Counted from the stretch's first letter, positions 42,956 through 52,699 are shown. The stretch: DNA of 64,000 nt from Nitrososphaeria archaeon (GCA_029775915.1 JARVKA010000001.1:224594-288593); one strand, 5' to 3'. Numbers and translations are program-made. The notes: generated by a model from the letters alone, not told the origin.

Positions 42956-44119
42956 TTACCCAATTTTCTTTCCTGTAACCGCTTTCTCAACTATAAGTTT
43001 ACCTTCTTTAAATCTTTTGATATTAAATGGTTTAATAAGAGACGATTCTACACCATCAATAATGAGTTGAGCAATAAGCTTCCCCAATAAAGGTGCCATC
43101 ATAAACCCGTGACCACTACCACCATTTATTTGAATAAATCCCTCTACTTCTTCAACACTTCCAATTATAGGAGAACCATCTGGGGTAACATCATATAATC
43201 CAGCCCATTGCCTCAAAACCCTTACATTCTTCATTGGCGGTAAAATATAAACAAGATTTTTCGCACAACTTTCAAGAAAGTTAAGACTAGCTTTTATATT
43301 TGGTGTGGGTGGTTCATCAATCCTCGTAGTGCCTAGAACCTCTCCTCTTAAACTTTGATGATAAGCTGCTCCATAACTCAACATTATTAGTATAGGGTCT
43401 AAGAAATGTTTCAAAGGCTCAGTAACTAATGCATGCCTACGAATAACTGTTATAGGAAGATTCACACCTACCGTTTTAGCAATCTCTGCAGCGTGAGCTG
43501 AAGCAGCATTAACAACGATTGAAGTGTAAATCTCACCACGATCCGTAATAACAGACTTTACTCTACCATCGCCTTGAGTTAATTTGATAGCTTTGGTATA
43601 GGTATAAATCTTCACACCCATTTTTAAAGCTGCTCGGGCATAAGCTCTAACTACTGCATCATGATGAGCTGAGCCATCCTCAGGATTAAATAAACCGCCA
43701 AAAATTTTATTCGCATCAATTTGTGGTATCTTCATTTTTACTTCACTTGGTGAAAGAAATTGAGATTTTAATCCAAAAGATTTATGAAGATTTATCCATT
43801 TTTGATAAGCTTCAATCTCATCTTCAGATAATGCTAAAAATAAATAACCATTTTGATGAAAAAGGGTATTGTAACCTAATTCTTGATTAAGATTTTTCCA
43901 TAATTTAATACATTCCTTCATTAATACAATAGTTTCAGGTGTTGTAAAAGAGGCTCTTATCCCACATAAGCATCTCGTAGTAGCACCACTCCCCAAATAA
44001 CCTTTCTCCAATACGATTACTTTCTTTAACCCTCCCTTTGCTAAATTGTAAGCTACAGCTAAGCCACTAATCCCTCCACCTATGATAACAACATCTGCTT
44101 CCTTCTCCAAATTTATCAC
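42956..44119 (-). CDS. DadA-like FAD-dependent amino acid oxidase/dehydrogenase
   Basis: The 387-residue protein begins with the FAD-binding motif ADVVIIGGGISGLAVAYNLA, followed by LGSGATTRCLCGIRASF and near the end GGSGHGFMMAPLLGK. It belongs to the DAO family with glycine oxidase, sarcosine oxidase beta and HcnC. The RQWAGLYDVTPDGSPIIG stretch is typical of sarcosine oxidase-type members. It could form a complex with the 634-residue protein at 45.97 kb. The substrate is likely a secondary or D-amino acid. Confidence 0.9.
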   Translation of the reverse strand: MINLEKEADVVIIGGGISGLAVAYNLAKGGLKKVIVLEKGYLGSGATTRCLCGIRASFTTPETIVLMKECIKLWKNLNQELGYNTLFHQNGYLFLALSEDEIEAYQKWINLHKSFGLKSQFLSPSEVKMKIPQIDANKIFGGLFNPEDGSAHHDAVVRAYARAALKMGVKIYTYTKAIKLTQGDGRVKSVITDRGEIYTSIVVNAASAHAAEIAKTVGVNLPITVIRRHALVTEPLKHFLDPILIMLSYGAAYHQSLRGEVLGTTRIDEPPTPNIKASLNFLESCAKNLVYILPPMKNVRVLRQWAGLYDVTPDGSPIIGSVEEVEGFIQINGGSGHGFMMAPLLGKLIAQLIIDGVESSLIKPFNIKRFKEGKLIVEKAVTGKKIG

Positions 44120-44190
44120 TAAAAATAATAGGTGGAATTATATACTCATACTACGATTTTTATATTTCAACGATCCGTGATTCACAACTT

Positions 44191-44676
44191 TTACCTTAAT
44201 GCAGTAATTCTCCATTTCTCTATTACTCGACCGTCAGGTAAGAACACTGGTCCCTCAACCATCTCTCCCTTTAAGCCGAATTTTTTAAGAGCTGCTAATA
44301 AAAGGCCTGTAGAGATGTGAGCTGGTGCTCCACCCTCTTTCGTTAAACGCTCAGCATACTTCGTTAATGCAGGATTTATCATCTCATAAACGATTAACTC
44401 TTCTTCTGACTTTCTTTGCTTCATTTCATCTAATAACCTACCTACATTGATTCGTTCTATATAGCCAGCATCTTGTAAGTATTGAGCTAACTTTTGCAAT
44501 ACTTTAACGTAATCCTTTTCATCCTTTAGATTTAACTTCTCTTCAAGCTCTTTGAATAGTATTTCACCAGACCTCCATATTACTTTCCATGCATCCTTAC
44601 CAAGGAACTCATATATCGCTTTACAAAGGCAATATAGTTCTAAATCGAAGAATTCTTGATTTATTTTAAGAACCAT
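44191..44676 (-). CDS. Hypothetical protein, possibly cofactor- or ligand-binding
   Basis: The protein has about 161 residues (ATG 44676; a TTG at 44685 is in frame). It is mainly helical, with LYCLCKAIYEFLGKDAWKVI at the start and a C-terminal EGPVFLPDGRVIEKWRI strand-like end. There is no signal peptide or membrane helix. I do not recognise the family. It lies between the FAD oxidase and the ornithine-cyclodeaminase-like gene on the same strand, so it may belong to the same catabolic unit. Confidence 0.68.
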   Translation of the reverse strand: MVLKINQEFFDLELYCLCKAIYEFLGKDAWKVIWRSGEILFKELEEKLNLKDEKDYVKVLQKLAQYLQDAGYIERINVGRLLDEMKQRKSEEELIVYEMINPALTKYAERLTKEGGAPAHISTGLLLAALKKFGLKGEMVEGPVFLPDGRVIEKWRITALR

Positions 44677-44847
44677 ACCGATCAAATGTGGATAGAAATC
44701 ATTATTATTTAAGATTTTGGGATGAATTTAAATTGAGCTTGTAAAGAGAGAAATTAAATTTTGACTTTGATATTATTTATTTCATTATCCTTATTAAAAA
44801 GAATCTTAAATTATGGTTTTAAGATTTAAAAAATTAAACTCTTTGTA

Positions 44848-45828
44848 TTATCTCTCTAATTGCGTACCCACACCCATTTTTAAGGCTTCATTATATACAT
44901 GCCAAGCTACAGCAGCATCTTCAACACCCATACCTATAGATATGAAAAGTATAATCTCATGATCGTTTTGTCTACCAAGCTTTTTTGCTGCCACAATTTC
45001 TGGTAACTCAGCATAAATACTCTCTCTATTAATTTTACCTTCATTTAAAAGTTTGATTAACTCTCTTACACGATGGCTTACGTAATCCCACCAATCCACT
45101 ACAACTTTATCACTTTTAATAATAATCTCTGGGTCTAACTCTTGAAATGATCCAACTTTAGCTAAAAACATACCTGGAGTTAACCAATCCTTCTTTACCA
45201 AAGGTTCATTAGCAGTAGTAGCGGTTACTACCATATCAGCACCATTTACACATTGATATGGACTATCAACAGGTATAATCGGTATCTTTACCTTATCACC
45301 CATCTCCTTTATATAATTCTCCACACTCCCTTTATAAATATCATAAATTCTTACCTCTTGAAGCTTAAATATTTGGTTAAAAGCTAAAAGATGGCTCTTT
45401 CCTTGAACACCAGCACCAAAAATTCCCAATTTTTTCGAATCTTTTCTTGCTAAATACTTTGCTGCTAAAGCTGTTGTAGCTGCTGTTCTCAAAGCTGTAA
45501 TTAATGTACCATCCATTAATGCTAATGGAGTGCCAGTCTCAGGATCGTTAAGCATAATTATTGCTTGTACCGTTGGTAAATTATACCTCTTTGGATTTTC
45601 AGGATAATGTGTGAATACTTTAGTAGCTATAGCGCCTAAAGGCTCTATGTAAGCTATCATTGGCTTCACAAATCCATTATACTTATCAATATTGAGATAA
45701 ATCTTCTCAGGTTGAACCGCTTTCCCCATACCTAAAGCCTTTATCCCTTCCTCCACCGCCTCTATAACCTTTTCCATATTGATACATTCTTGAACATCTT
45801 TTTGAGAGAGGTACAATAAAGGCTTCAT
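44848..45828 (-). CDS. Ornithine cyclodeaminase/mu-crystallin family protein
   Basis: The 326-residue protein has the Rossmann motif GIFGAGVQGKSHLLAF and the family stretches MDGTLITALRTAATTALAAKYLA and VVTATTANEPL. Members include ornithine cyclodeaminase, alanine dehydrogenase and Delta1-pyrroline-2-carboxylate or ketimine reductases. Next to amino acid oxidases, an imino-acid reductase role is as likely as cyclodeaminase. The substrate cannot be fixed from sequence. Confidence 0.9.
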   Translation of the reverse strand: MKPLLYLSQKDVQECINMEKVIEAVEEGIKALGMGKAVQPEKIYLNIDKYNGFVKPMIAYIEPLGAIATKVFTHYPENPKRYNLPTVQAIIMLNDPETGTPLALMDGTLITALRTAATTALAAKYLARKDSKKLGIFGAGVQGKSHLLAFNQIFKLQEVRIYDIYKGSVENYIKEMGDKVKIPIIPVDSPYQCVNGADMVVTATTANEPLVKKDWLTPGMFLAKVGSFQELDPEIIIKSDKVVVDWWDYVSHRVRELIKLLNEGKINRESIYAELPEIVAAKKLGRQNDHEIILFISIGMGVEDAAVAWHVYNEALKMGVGTQLER

Positions 45829-45971
45829 TTTGAAATTTAATGAATTTAATTATGCTTATAAATATTACTACTTAATTATTTAAAAATGAACAACTTTCGT
45901 GAATTAAACATTATCACTTACGAGTTAATGGAGATAGCTAATACAACTTCTTCTTTTTTATTTTTACTACT

Positions 45972-47876
45972 ATGTGGATAATTCTAACGTTAAGAAGGTT
46001 ATTTAAATGCCTTTATCTAATTAAAATTAATAAAAATAAATTTAATAACCTCCAATGGTTAAGTGATAGCAAATTGGAAGATTATAATAAAGAAAATCGT
46101 AAAGTTAAGATCGAATTAGATAATAAAACCCTTTACGTTGATAGCGAATTAAATTTAGCTTTAGCATTATATAACTCAGGCATAAAAGTGCTGAGTCGAA
46201 GCATTAAATACCATAGGCCTCGGGGTATCTTTTGCCTCTCAGGAAAATGTTCAAATTGCCTCATGACTGTAAATGGTTTACCGAATGTTAGAGCTTGCCA
46301 AACTAATGTGAGTGAGGGGTTAAAAGTAAAGGTTCAAAATGCTTTTCCAAATGGTGAAAGGGATTTTCTTTCAATTCTTGATAAACTTAGCTTTTTAATG
46401 CCCGTAGGCTTTTATTACAAGTACTTAGCTAAACCAAGAATCCTTTGGGAACTTTCCAAAAGATTAATACAATCACTCACAGGTTTGGGCAAACTCCCTA
46501 AAGAGGAAGAACTTTGTATTATTGGTAAAGAGCCAATTCAAAGTATTGAATGTGATGTAGTAGTAATAGGCGGAGGAATTGCGGGTATATCAGCATCTTT
46601 AGAGGCTGTAAAAACGGGTGTTAAAGTAATATTGATAGATGAAAACTCCCAATTGGGTGGTAAAGCGAGCCTTTGGAGGTATATGGATGCTAATGAGAGA
46701 AGTTTTCTTTCAACAATAATTCATGAATTGGAGGCTTATGAAGGGCGTGGCTTATCCATTTTAAGAAACTCTGTAGCTTTTGGTTTTTATGAAGGTAATG
46801 AATTAGGTGTATTATGTGGAAATAAGATTTTAAGGATTCGTGGCAAAGCCACAATCTTTGCCACAGGTTCTTACGATAAGATGTATATCTTTGAGAATAA
46901 CGATTTGCCAAATATTTTCACCACCTCCGGTATTTTAAAGCTCGTTAATCTTTATCACGTTAAACCATTCGGCGATGGTGTGATAATAGGTTCTAATGGA
47001 TTAGCGATAAAATTGGCTTATGAGTTAATACAATCTGGGGTTAAAATTAAAGCTGTAGCAGAGATTAATGAGATTATGAATAAAGATAATGCTTCAAAAC
47101 TTCAAGAACTCGGTGTAGAAGTTTATGCTAATCACACTATAGATAAAGCTGAGGGGACAAAAGGGGTAAAGCGCGCAACATTAATCCAAATCGATAAGGA
47201 TGGAAAAAAGATTGAGGGGACTAGTATAAAGATAAATTGCAACTTTATTTGTATCGCATCATACCCTCAACCCACTTTTGAGTTAATCTCACAAGCTGAA
47301 TGCAAAATGAATTATTCAGCTGAAAGAGGAGGTTTCATACCCAATCGTGATGAATATCTCTCCATATCGCCAAATATTTACGTTGTCGGAGATGCTGGTG
47401 GTATTTGCCACTTTAATCTTAAGATTTTAGAAGGCCGTCTTGCAGGTATATCGGCAGCTATAAATGCGGGATCACAACAAAAAGGGCTTATCGATTTAAG
47501 AGAGGATTTAGTTAAGTATATAGAAAAAGAAATGATGAACTTACCAATAGAGTATACTTTGGGTGCGAAGAAAGAAGATTTGATAATAAAGCATAATAAA
47601 AATTTAGGTAAAAGCTTCATTTGCTTTTGTCTAGATATTTTAGAAAAAGATATTGTAGACAGTGTTAAGGAAGGTTATAGAGATATTGAAGAAATAAAAA
47701 GATATACGGGTATAGGGACTGGGATATGCCAAGGAAAGCGTTGCCTTATTAATGCTATAAGGGTTTTTGCTAGAGAGCTTAACCTTTCTTTAAATGATCC
47801 AATTATTCACATCCCTACACAAAGACCGCCAATTACACCAATACTCTTAGGTGTACTAGCTAAGGTAAGTACATAG
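45972..47876 (+). CDS. Sarcosine-oxidase-alpha/HcnA-B-like oxidoreductase
   Basis: The 634-residue protein has three parts: an N-terminal 2Fe-2S ferredoxin-type domain (CLSGKCSNCLMTVNG, about residues 90-110), a central NAD/FAD-binding disulphide-reductase-like domain (CDVVVIGGGIAGISAS; VYVVGDAGGICHF), and a C-terminal BFD-like iron-sulphur domain (CFCLDILEKDIV; GICQGKRC). This is the alpha-subunit plan of sarcosine oxidase, D-hydroxyproline dehydrogenase and HcnA/HcnB. The partner beta subunit is probably the DadA-like protein at 42.96 kb. ATG 45972 gives a long basic N-terminus; the true start may lie up to 30 codons further in. Confidence 0.88.
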   Translation: MWIILTLRRLFKCLYLIKINKNKFNNLQWLSDSKLEDYNKENRKVKIELDNKTLYVDSELNLALALYNSGIKVLSRSIKYHRPRGIFCLSGKCSNCLMTVNGLPNVRACQTNVSEGLKVKVQNAFPNGERDFLSILDKLSFLMPVGFYYKYLAKPRILWELSKRLIQSLTGLGKLPKEEELCIIGKEPIQSIECDVVVIGGGIAGISASLEAVKTGVKVILIDENSQLGGKASLWRYMDANERSFLSTIIHELEAYEGRGLSILRNSVAFGFYEGNELGVLCGNKILRIRGKATIFATGSYDKMYIFENNDLPNIFTTSGILKLVNLYHVKPFGDGVIIGSNGLAIKLAYELIQSGVKIKAVAEINEIMNKDNASKLQELGVEVYANHTIDKAEGTKGVKRATLIQIDKDGKKIEGTSIKINCNFICIASYPQPTFELISQAECKMNYSAERGGFIPNRDEYLSISPNIYVVGDAGGICHFNLKILEGRLAGISAAINAGSQQKGLIDLREDLVKYIEKEMMNLPIEYTLGAKKEDLIIKHNKNLGKSFICFCLDILEKDIVDSVKEGYRDIEEIKRYTGIGTGICQGKRCLINAIRVFARELNLSLNDPIIHIPTQRPPITPILLGVLAKVST

Positions 47877-47898
47877 CATTAATTCATTTTTTTAATTT

Positions 47899-48552
47899 TT
47901 ACTCCTCTTTTTCAAGAATGTGAACTTCACACGATGCTTTTTGACTGAATCTTTCCGCATCTTTTTTACTACCTACAATAGCACCATAATGCATAGGTAT
48001 TGCTATTTTTGGCATAATCTTTGATACAGCTTGAATAGCCTCATCAGCGGTCATAACGTACGTTCCACTAACGGGTATGAGCGCAATATCTGGCTTCAAA
48101 CCTTCCATCTCTGGTATAAAATCTGAATCTCCAGTATGGTAAATTGTAACACCACCTATATCTAGTAAGTATCCTAAGCCTTGATTCTCTTTTGGATGGA
48201 AAGGCACTCCAGGCTGCCTAAATTTATTAATATTGTAAGCTGGTATCGCTTTTACCTTAACACCTTTTACTTCAAACTCATCCCCTGGCTTCACATACTT
48301 TATCTCTTTAACCTTTAAACCTGATAATTCACTTTTGCATAAATTTGATGCTACTATAATAGTCTCAGGGTTAATAATCTTTTTCAAATCTTTTGGACTA
48401 CAATGATCAAAATGCTCATGAGTTATGAATATAAGATCTGCTTTAACTCCAGTTTTAATTTCGAAAGGATCTATGTAAATTATTTGGCTATTTTGAATTC
48501 TGAAAGAATCGTGTCCCAACCAACTAATCTTTAACCCCTTATATTCAAACAT
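47899..48552 (-). CDS. Metallo-beta-lactamase-fold hydrolase (UlaG/YycJ-like)
   Basis: The 217-residue protein has THEHFDHCSPKDL with metal ligands, YHTGDSDF, and the end region AIPMHYGAIVGS, all conserved in the UlaG-like MBL group. ATG 48552 has GGTGGGG four bases upstream; ATG 48564 lies before it. Function in this group is often unknown. It is convergent with the 634-residue oxidoreductase. Confidence 0.9.
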   Translation of the reverse strand: MFEYKGLKISWLGHDSFRIQNSQIIYIDPFEIKTGVKADLIFITHEHFDHCSPKDLKKIINPETIIVASNLCKSELSGLKVKEIKYVKPGDEFEVKGVKVKAIPAYNINKFRQPGVPFHPKENQGLGYLLDIGGVTIYHTGDSDFIPEMEGLKPDIALIPVSGTYVMTADEAIQAVSKIMPKIAIPMHYGAIVGSKKDAERFSQKASCEVHILEKEE

Positions 48553-48608
48553 AAACCCCACCATAAACTCACTTTAAAGATAAATAAATAACTATTTAAC
48601 TTATACGA

Positions 48609-49373
48609 TTACCATACGATAGTGATTTTCACAATGGTATCATCAAATTGTTGATGTTCGAATCCATTATCAATCCAATATCTAACACCTAAAGCAACTT
48701 TAACCTCTTTATCATTTTGAGGCTCTATATAAATTAAATCTCTATCTATCGTTTCAAATACAATTAATGCATGCCCATATTCTGTACCTTTAAAATGAAG
48801 TATTACGAAGCCACATCTAAACCCAATCTTCTCAGCATTATTATTAACATCAGCTGAAAAATCTTCACAAGTATAAACATTTGGTATATATCTCTTTTCA
48901 TTCGTTTTATCCTCTTTTAAAAATTTCTTAACTTCTTGATATGTTGGGTTTCTATACAACGTACCTTTTTCGAGAGTTGAGAGTTTGAGTTGTAATTGCT
49001 CAATTGTATTTTGAGCATCAGAATATCTCTCTTTAAGTGAATTGTAATCACTTGTAAGTTGCGAGAGAGTTTTTTGAACTTTATCAAATTGCTTTTGAAG
49101 ATTTTCATAATCAAATTCGAGTTTTGAAATTTTATTTTGAAGCTCATAATATTTTTCTTGAATCGCCTTATTAACTTCTTGAAGATTTTCATAATCAGCT
49201 TTGATTTTGATATACTCAGGCTTAAACTCCAAAAATGGTACTTTAATAAATTGATTAATCGATGATGTAAGTTTAAGTTGAAGATTTGAAAAAGGTTCAG
49301 GATAATAAAGCGCTAAGCATAATCCTAAGTAAAAACTCAATAAAATGAGTGATACAAAAATTTTCTTACTCAA
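48609..49373 (-). CDS. Membrane-anchored coiled-coil protein with transglutaminase-like domain
   Basis: The 254-residue protein begins with a hydrophobic anchor (FVSLILLSFYLGLCLALYY), then a coiled coil of about 80 residues (residues 55-135; heptads such as YENLQKQFDKVQKTLSQL). The C-terminal domain has CEDFSADVNNNAEKIGFRC followed by EYGHALIVFET and IYIEPQND, which fits the Cys-His-Asp/Glu order of transglutaminase-like enzymes. It would lie outside the cell, held off the membrane by the coiled coil. Starts with TTG at 49373. Function is not known; a surface protein or peptide-modifying role is an inference. Confidence 0.8.
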   Translation of the reverse strand: MSKKIFVSLILLSFYLGLCLALYYPEPFSNLQLKLTSSINQFIKVPFLEFKPEYIKIKADYENLQEVNKAIQEKYYELQNKISKLEFDYENLQKQFDKVQKTLSQLTSDYNSLKERYSDAQNTIEQLQLKLSTLEKGTLYRNPTYQEVKKFLKEDKTNEKRYIPNVYTCEDFSADVNNNAEKIGFRCGFVILHFKGTEYGHALIVFETIDRDLIYIEPQNDKEVKVALGVRYWIDNGFEHQQFDDTIVKITIVW

Positions 49374-49566
49374 TTAACTCACCATATTTCCATATTTAAC
49401 AAGATATATTTAATTATGATAATGCTTTTTAAATTCGCCTTTCGTTAAAATATGCTATTAATAATGCTTCAATTATGCTAATAAAATCTTTTATTTATAA
49501 GATTAATAGGTTGTTATTCACTTAAGATAAACCATATATCTTTGAATGTTAATTTAAATAATTAAC

Positions 49567-50418
49567 TTGGTATCAAAGCTTAAAGTTGGCGTACATGTTT
49601 CCATTTCAGGTACGTTAGATAAAGCGGTAGATAGAGCGAAGGAGAAAAGTTGTACAACATTCCAAATCTTTACAAGAAATCCTCGTGGATGGACTTTTAA
49701 AGATTTACTCGATGAGGAAGTTAATGAGTTTAAAAGAAAGGTTAAGGAGTATGGTTATGATGAACCTATTGCTCATATGCCCTATCTTCCAAATCTCGCT
49801 TCACCAAAGGATGATATATACAAAAAGACTGTGGATACTTTAATTGCTGAACTTGAACGATGTGGCCGCTTAAATATACCTTATCTCGTAACTCATTTGG
49901 GAAGCCATTTAGGTGCAGGGTTAGAGGTAGGATTTAAAAGAATTATTAATGCATGTAATAAAGCGTTGAATAATGTTGATAATAATGTGATGATTCTTTT
50001 AGAGAATACTGCTGGTACTAAAAATAGCATGGGTACTTACTTTGAGGATATTAAGTATATTTTAGATCACATTGAGCAACGTGAGCGAGTAGGTGTATGC
50101 TTTGATACATGCCATGGCTTTGCTGCAGGTTATGATTTAAGGGATGGAAAAGCAGTAAAACAAACTTTAGAAGAATTCGATAAAGTAATAGGATTTGAAG
50201 ATTTAAAGGTTGTTCATATTAATGATTCGAAAGGTGATTTGGGATCTAATATCGATAGGCATGAGCATATCGGTTTAGGATGCATAGGTGAAAAAGGTTT
50301 TAAAGCATTACTTCATGATGAACGAATATGTAAATTACCATTAATATTGGAAACACCAATAGATAATAGAAGAGACGATTACGGTAATTTAAAAAAGGTA
50401 CGTGAGTTAGCAGAGTAA
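49567..50418 (+). CDS. nfo: Endonuclease IV
   Basis: Nfo cuts DNA at abasic sites in base excision repair. The 283-residue protein has the TIM-barrel zinc ligands: VGVHVSISG, YLVTHLGSHLG, ILLENTAG, VGVCFDTCHGFAAGYD, VVHINDSKGDLGS and DRHEHIGLG. Start is TTG 49567; no Shine-Dalgarno is seen, so the message may be leaderless. It converges on the proteasome beta gene. Confidence 0.97.
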   Translation: MVSKLKVGVHVSISGTLDKAVDRAKEKSCTTFQIFTRNPRGWTFKDLLDEEVNEFKRKVKEYGYDEPIAHMPYLPNLASPKDDIYKKTVDTLIAELERCGRLNIPYLVTHLGSHLGAGLEVGFKRIINACNKALNNVDNNVMILLENTAGTKNSMGTYFEDIKYILDHIEQRERVGVCFDTCHGFAAGYDLRDGKAVKQTLEEFDKVIGFEDLKVVHINDSKGDLGSNIDRHEHIGLGCIGEKGFKALLHDERICKLPLILETPIDNRRDDYGNLKKVRELAE

Positions 50419-50419
50419 A

Positions 50420-51019
50420 TTAAAAGAGTATAGATTCTTCTTCAATACCACTCCTCGTTATTATCATAATATCTACGCCATCACCACTTGCAGCATCTCT
50501 TCGAATCGCAGATTTAATCGATTTTATAGCGAGCATCTTTGCTTCTTCTTTCTTCATCCCTTGCTTATATTCAGATTCAAGCACTCCTATGGCTATTTCA
50601 GCACCAGAACCTACAGCTGCATAAATATCAGCTATAACTGAGCCTAATGGATCTAATACGTAAATACTTGGTTTTGTATCAATACCTCCAATTACTACTT
50701 GAGTTAATAAAGGATAGTAACGCCTCTCAAACATTAATACAGACATTAATTTAGCAACAGAATTTGGAGGAACAGGTCTGCCCAATTCTAACTCCCTAAT
50801 TTTAATATGAGCTTCAATCTCTCTTACAAGAACTTGCATATCAGCAACCATGCCTGCACAAGCAGCACCCACTCTATCGGTAATTTTAAAGACCTTCTTC
50901 CCAGCTTTACTTATAACGAATGTGCCATAAGCAAACCTCTTCTCCGCACTTAAAACAACCCCTTCATCAAAGGTTAATCCTACAGCTGTAGCGCCTGGTA
51001 TAAAATACTCTCTAAACAA
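50420..51019 (-). CDS. psmB: Proteasome beta subunit, noncatalytic type
   Basis: The protein has the beta-subunit fold: GATAVGLTFDEGVVLSAEKR near the N-terminus, VGAACAGMVADMQVL, and AAVGSGAEIAIGVLE. Active subunits have TTTVG with the catalytic Thr 1; here the motif reads ATAVG, so the residue that aligns with Thr 1 is Ala. The Lys of EKR (Lys 33) is kept. A short leader is present. This is the inactive partner known in TACK archaea that have two beta genes; an active one should lie elsewhere. TTG 51019 is preferred, since GGTGGGGAG lies before it. Confidence 0.93.
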   Translation of the reverse strand: MFREYFIPGATAVGLTFDEGVVLSAEKRFAYGTFVISKAGKKVFKITDRVGAACAGMVADMQVLVREIEAHIKIRELELGRPVPPNSVAKLMSVLMFERRYYPLLTQVVIGGIDTKPSIYVLDPLGSVIADIYAAVGSGAEIAIGVLESEYKQGMKKEEAKMLAIKSIKSAIRRDAASGDGVDIMIITRSGIEEESILF

Positions 51020-51223
51020 AACTCCCCACCACACTTTTCAAATAAAGTTTGATAAATCAATTCTTAAATAGGTTTCTAATCTTAAAATCCATCAGTTTAT
51101 TATACTAAAATTATTGTGTATTTCAATTAAGATGATAATTGCAATTATATGTGTGGGTAGCTTACTTTTAATAACTTCTAATGAATTATTCGAAATATTA
51201 AATAAATACATCCGATGGGAAAT

Positions 51224-51748
51224 TTATACCACATCCTTTTTTGATAACTCTATAATTCTTTCCACTCCTCTTATCTCATTAATGAAATTAGCAACAGATT
51301 TAGGAACTAACTCTTCCCAATTCTCTCCACTTAACATTCTTTTACGTATCTCTGTGGCTGAGAAAATCTTTCTTTTAATAAAGGTAATTGGTTCTACTCG
51401 AAAACCAGCTTCTTTAAATAATCTTTTAGTTAAGGGTTCATTAGAAAAAACGACTTCAAATTTTGGGGCATAGGATAATACTTGAGATACCCAAATTGCA
51501 TGCATATCCACATCCGGGACTGGGATAAGCCAATATTTTGAAGTATCAACACCAACCTCTTTCAAAGCTTCTCGAATCATTACAAGCCTCTCTCCAGTAG
51601 TGAATGGATTATCTAACTCATGGCTTTTTTGTGAACTCCCTATAATTATCACCAATTCATCCAGATTTTTTAAAAGCTCAAGTACCGCTTGTAAATGCCC
51701 ATTATGAAAGGGTTGAAATCTTCCTACAAAAAGCCCTCTACGAACCAT
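51224..51748 (-). CDS. nadM: Archaeal nicotinamide-nucleotide adenylyltransferase
   Basis: NadM makes NAD from NMN and ATP. The 174-residue protein starts RRGLFVGRFQPFHNGHL with the HxGH nucleotidyltransferase motif, and has VVFSNEPLTKRLFKEAGF and the C-terminal IFSATEIRKRMLSG, matching archaeal NMNAT. ATG 51748. Confidence 0.96.
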   Translation of the reverse strand: MVRRGLFVGRFQPFHNGHLQAVLELLKNLDELVIIIGSSQKSHELDNPFTTGERLVMIREALKEVGVDTSKYWLIPVPDVDMHAIWVSQVLSYAPKFEVVFSNEPLTKRLFKEAGFRVEPITFIKRKIFSATEIRKRMLSGENWEELVPKSVANFINEIRGVERIIELSKKDVV

Positions 51749-51876
51749 TTAATTTTTATTTTTTCAAGTAATATATAAAATTTAAAAAATCTTATTGAGA
51801 TTTGAAAAGTTTAAAATCAACTCATTTTTAAGAGAAAAGTATTTACTTATGTTATTATGCTTATTTTGCCAAGGGT

Positions 51877-52698
51877 ATGCCTTTAGAAACTGGTACATTA
51901 ATTTTAACTCATTATACTGTAAAGGTTAAGGATACAGGCGAGATTATAGAAACGACAAGAGACGAGGATGCGAAAAAGTATGGTATTTATGATCCAACAA
52001 AAAAGTATGAGCCTAAGCTCATTTCAGTTGGTGAAGGATGGGTTTTAAAAGGTGTTGATGAAGCTTTACTCTCAGCCAATGTGGGTGATAAATTAACCAT
52101 AGAGATTCCCCCTGAGAAAGGTTTTGGTTTAAGAGATCCGAATAAAGTGAAAATGATCCCCCTTCGTAAATTTGGAGATAAAGCTAGTGAGTTAAGAGTT
52201 AATGAAGAAGTTGAAATAGATAATAAAATAGGTATAGTTCGATACATAGGATCGGGTAGGGTTCAAGTCGATTTCAATCACAAATATGCTGGCAAGGTTC
52301 TTGTTTACGATTTAGAAATAGTAAAGAAGCTTGAGAGTGATAAGGATAAAGTGATCGCTTTAATTAGGCGTAGATTGCCTATGGAAGAGGATAAGGTTAA
52401 CTTTACTATAGATAATTTTACATTAAGATTGAATTTACCAAGTGAATATTATCTTATTGAAGGTCTTCAAATTATTAAAAGAGCGATATCAAATGATATA
52501 TTCAAATTCTTACCCCAAATTAAAAAAGTTGAATTCATTGAGACTTATGAACAACCAAAGCCAAAAGAAGAGGTAAAAGCTCCACAAGCCCCAATTGAGT
52601 CTAAAGCTGAAGTAACTACTAAAGTTGAAGAGAAGGTTGAGGTAGGTACTAAAGAAAAAGTAGCAAAGCCAAAAAGGCGTAAAAAGGAGTCTACTTAA
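51877..52698 (+). CDS. FKBP-type peptidyl-prolyl isomerase (SlyD-like)
   Basis: The 273-residue protein has a SlyD-type FKBP domain with IF insert: ILTHYTVKVKDTGEIIETT, LISVGEGWVLKGVDEALLSA and PPEKGFGLRDPNKV. A middle region carries NHKYAGKVLVYDLEI. A further C-terminal domain of about 70 residues and a Lys/Glu-rich tail (from about residue 225) follow, as in the long archaeal FKBP class. It is a folding helper in the cytoplasm. Confidence 0.93.
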   Translation: MPLETGTLILTHYTVKVKDTGEIIETTRDEDAKKYGIYDPTKKYEPKLISVGEGWVLKGVDEALLSANVGDKLTIEIPPEKGFGLRDPNKVKMIPLRKFGDKASELRVNEEVEIDNKIGIVRYIGSGRVQVDFNHKYAGKVLVYDLEIVKKLESDKDKVIALIRRRLPMEEDKVNFTIDNFTLRLNLPSEYYLIEGLQIIKRAISNDIFKFLPQIKKVEFIETYEQPKPKEEVKAPQAPIESKAEVTTKVEEKVEVGTKEKVAKPKRRKKEST

Positions 52699-52699
52699 T

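Noticed and set aside
51114-51473. 119-codon forward ORF
   Set aside because: Mostly antisense to nadM, which has clear family motifs; low-complexity hydrophobic product.
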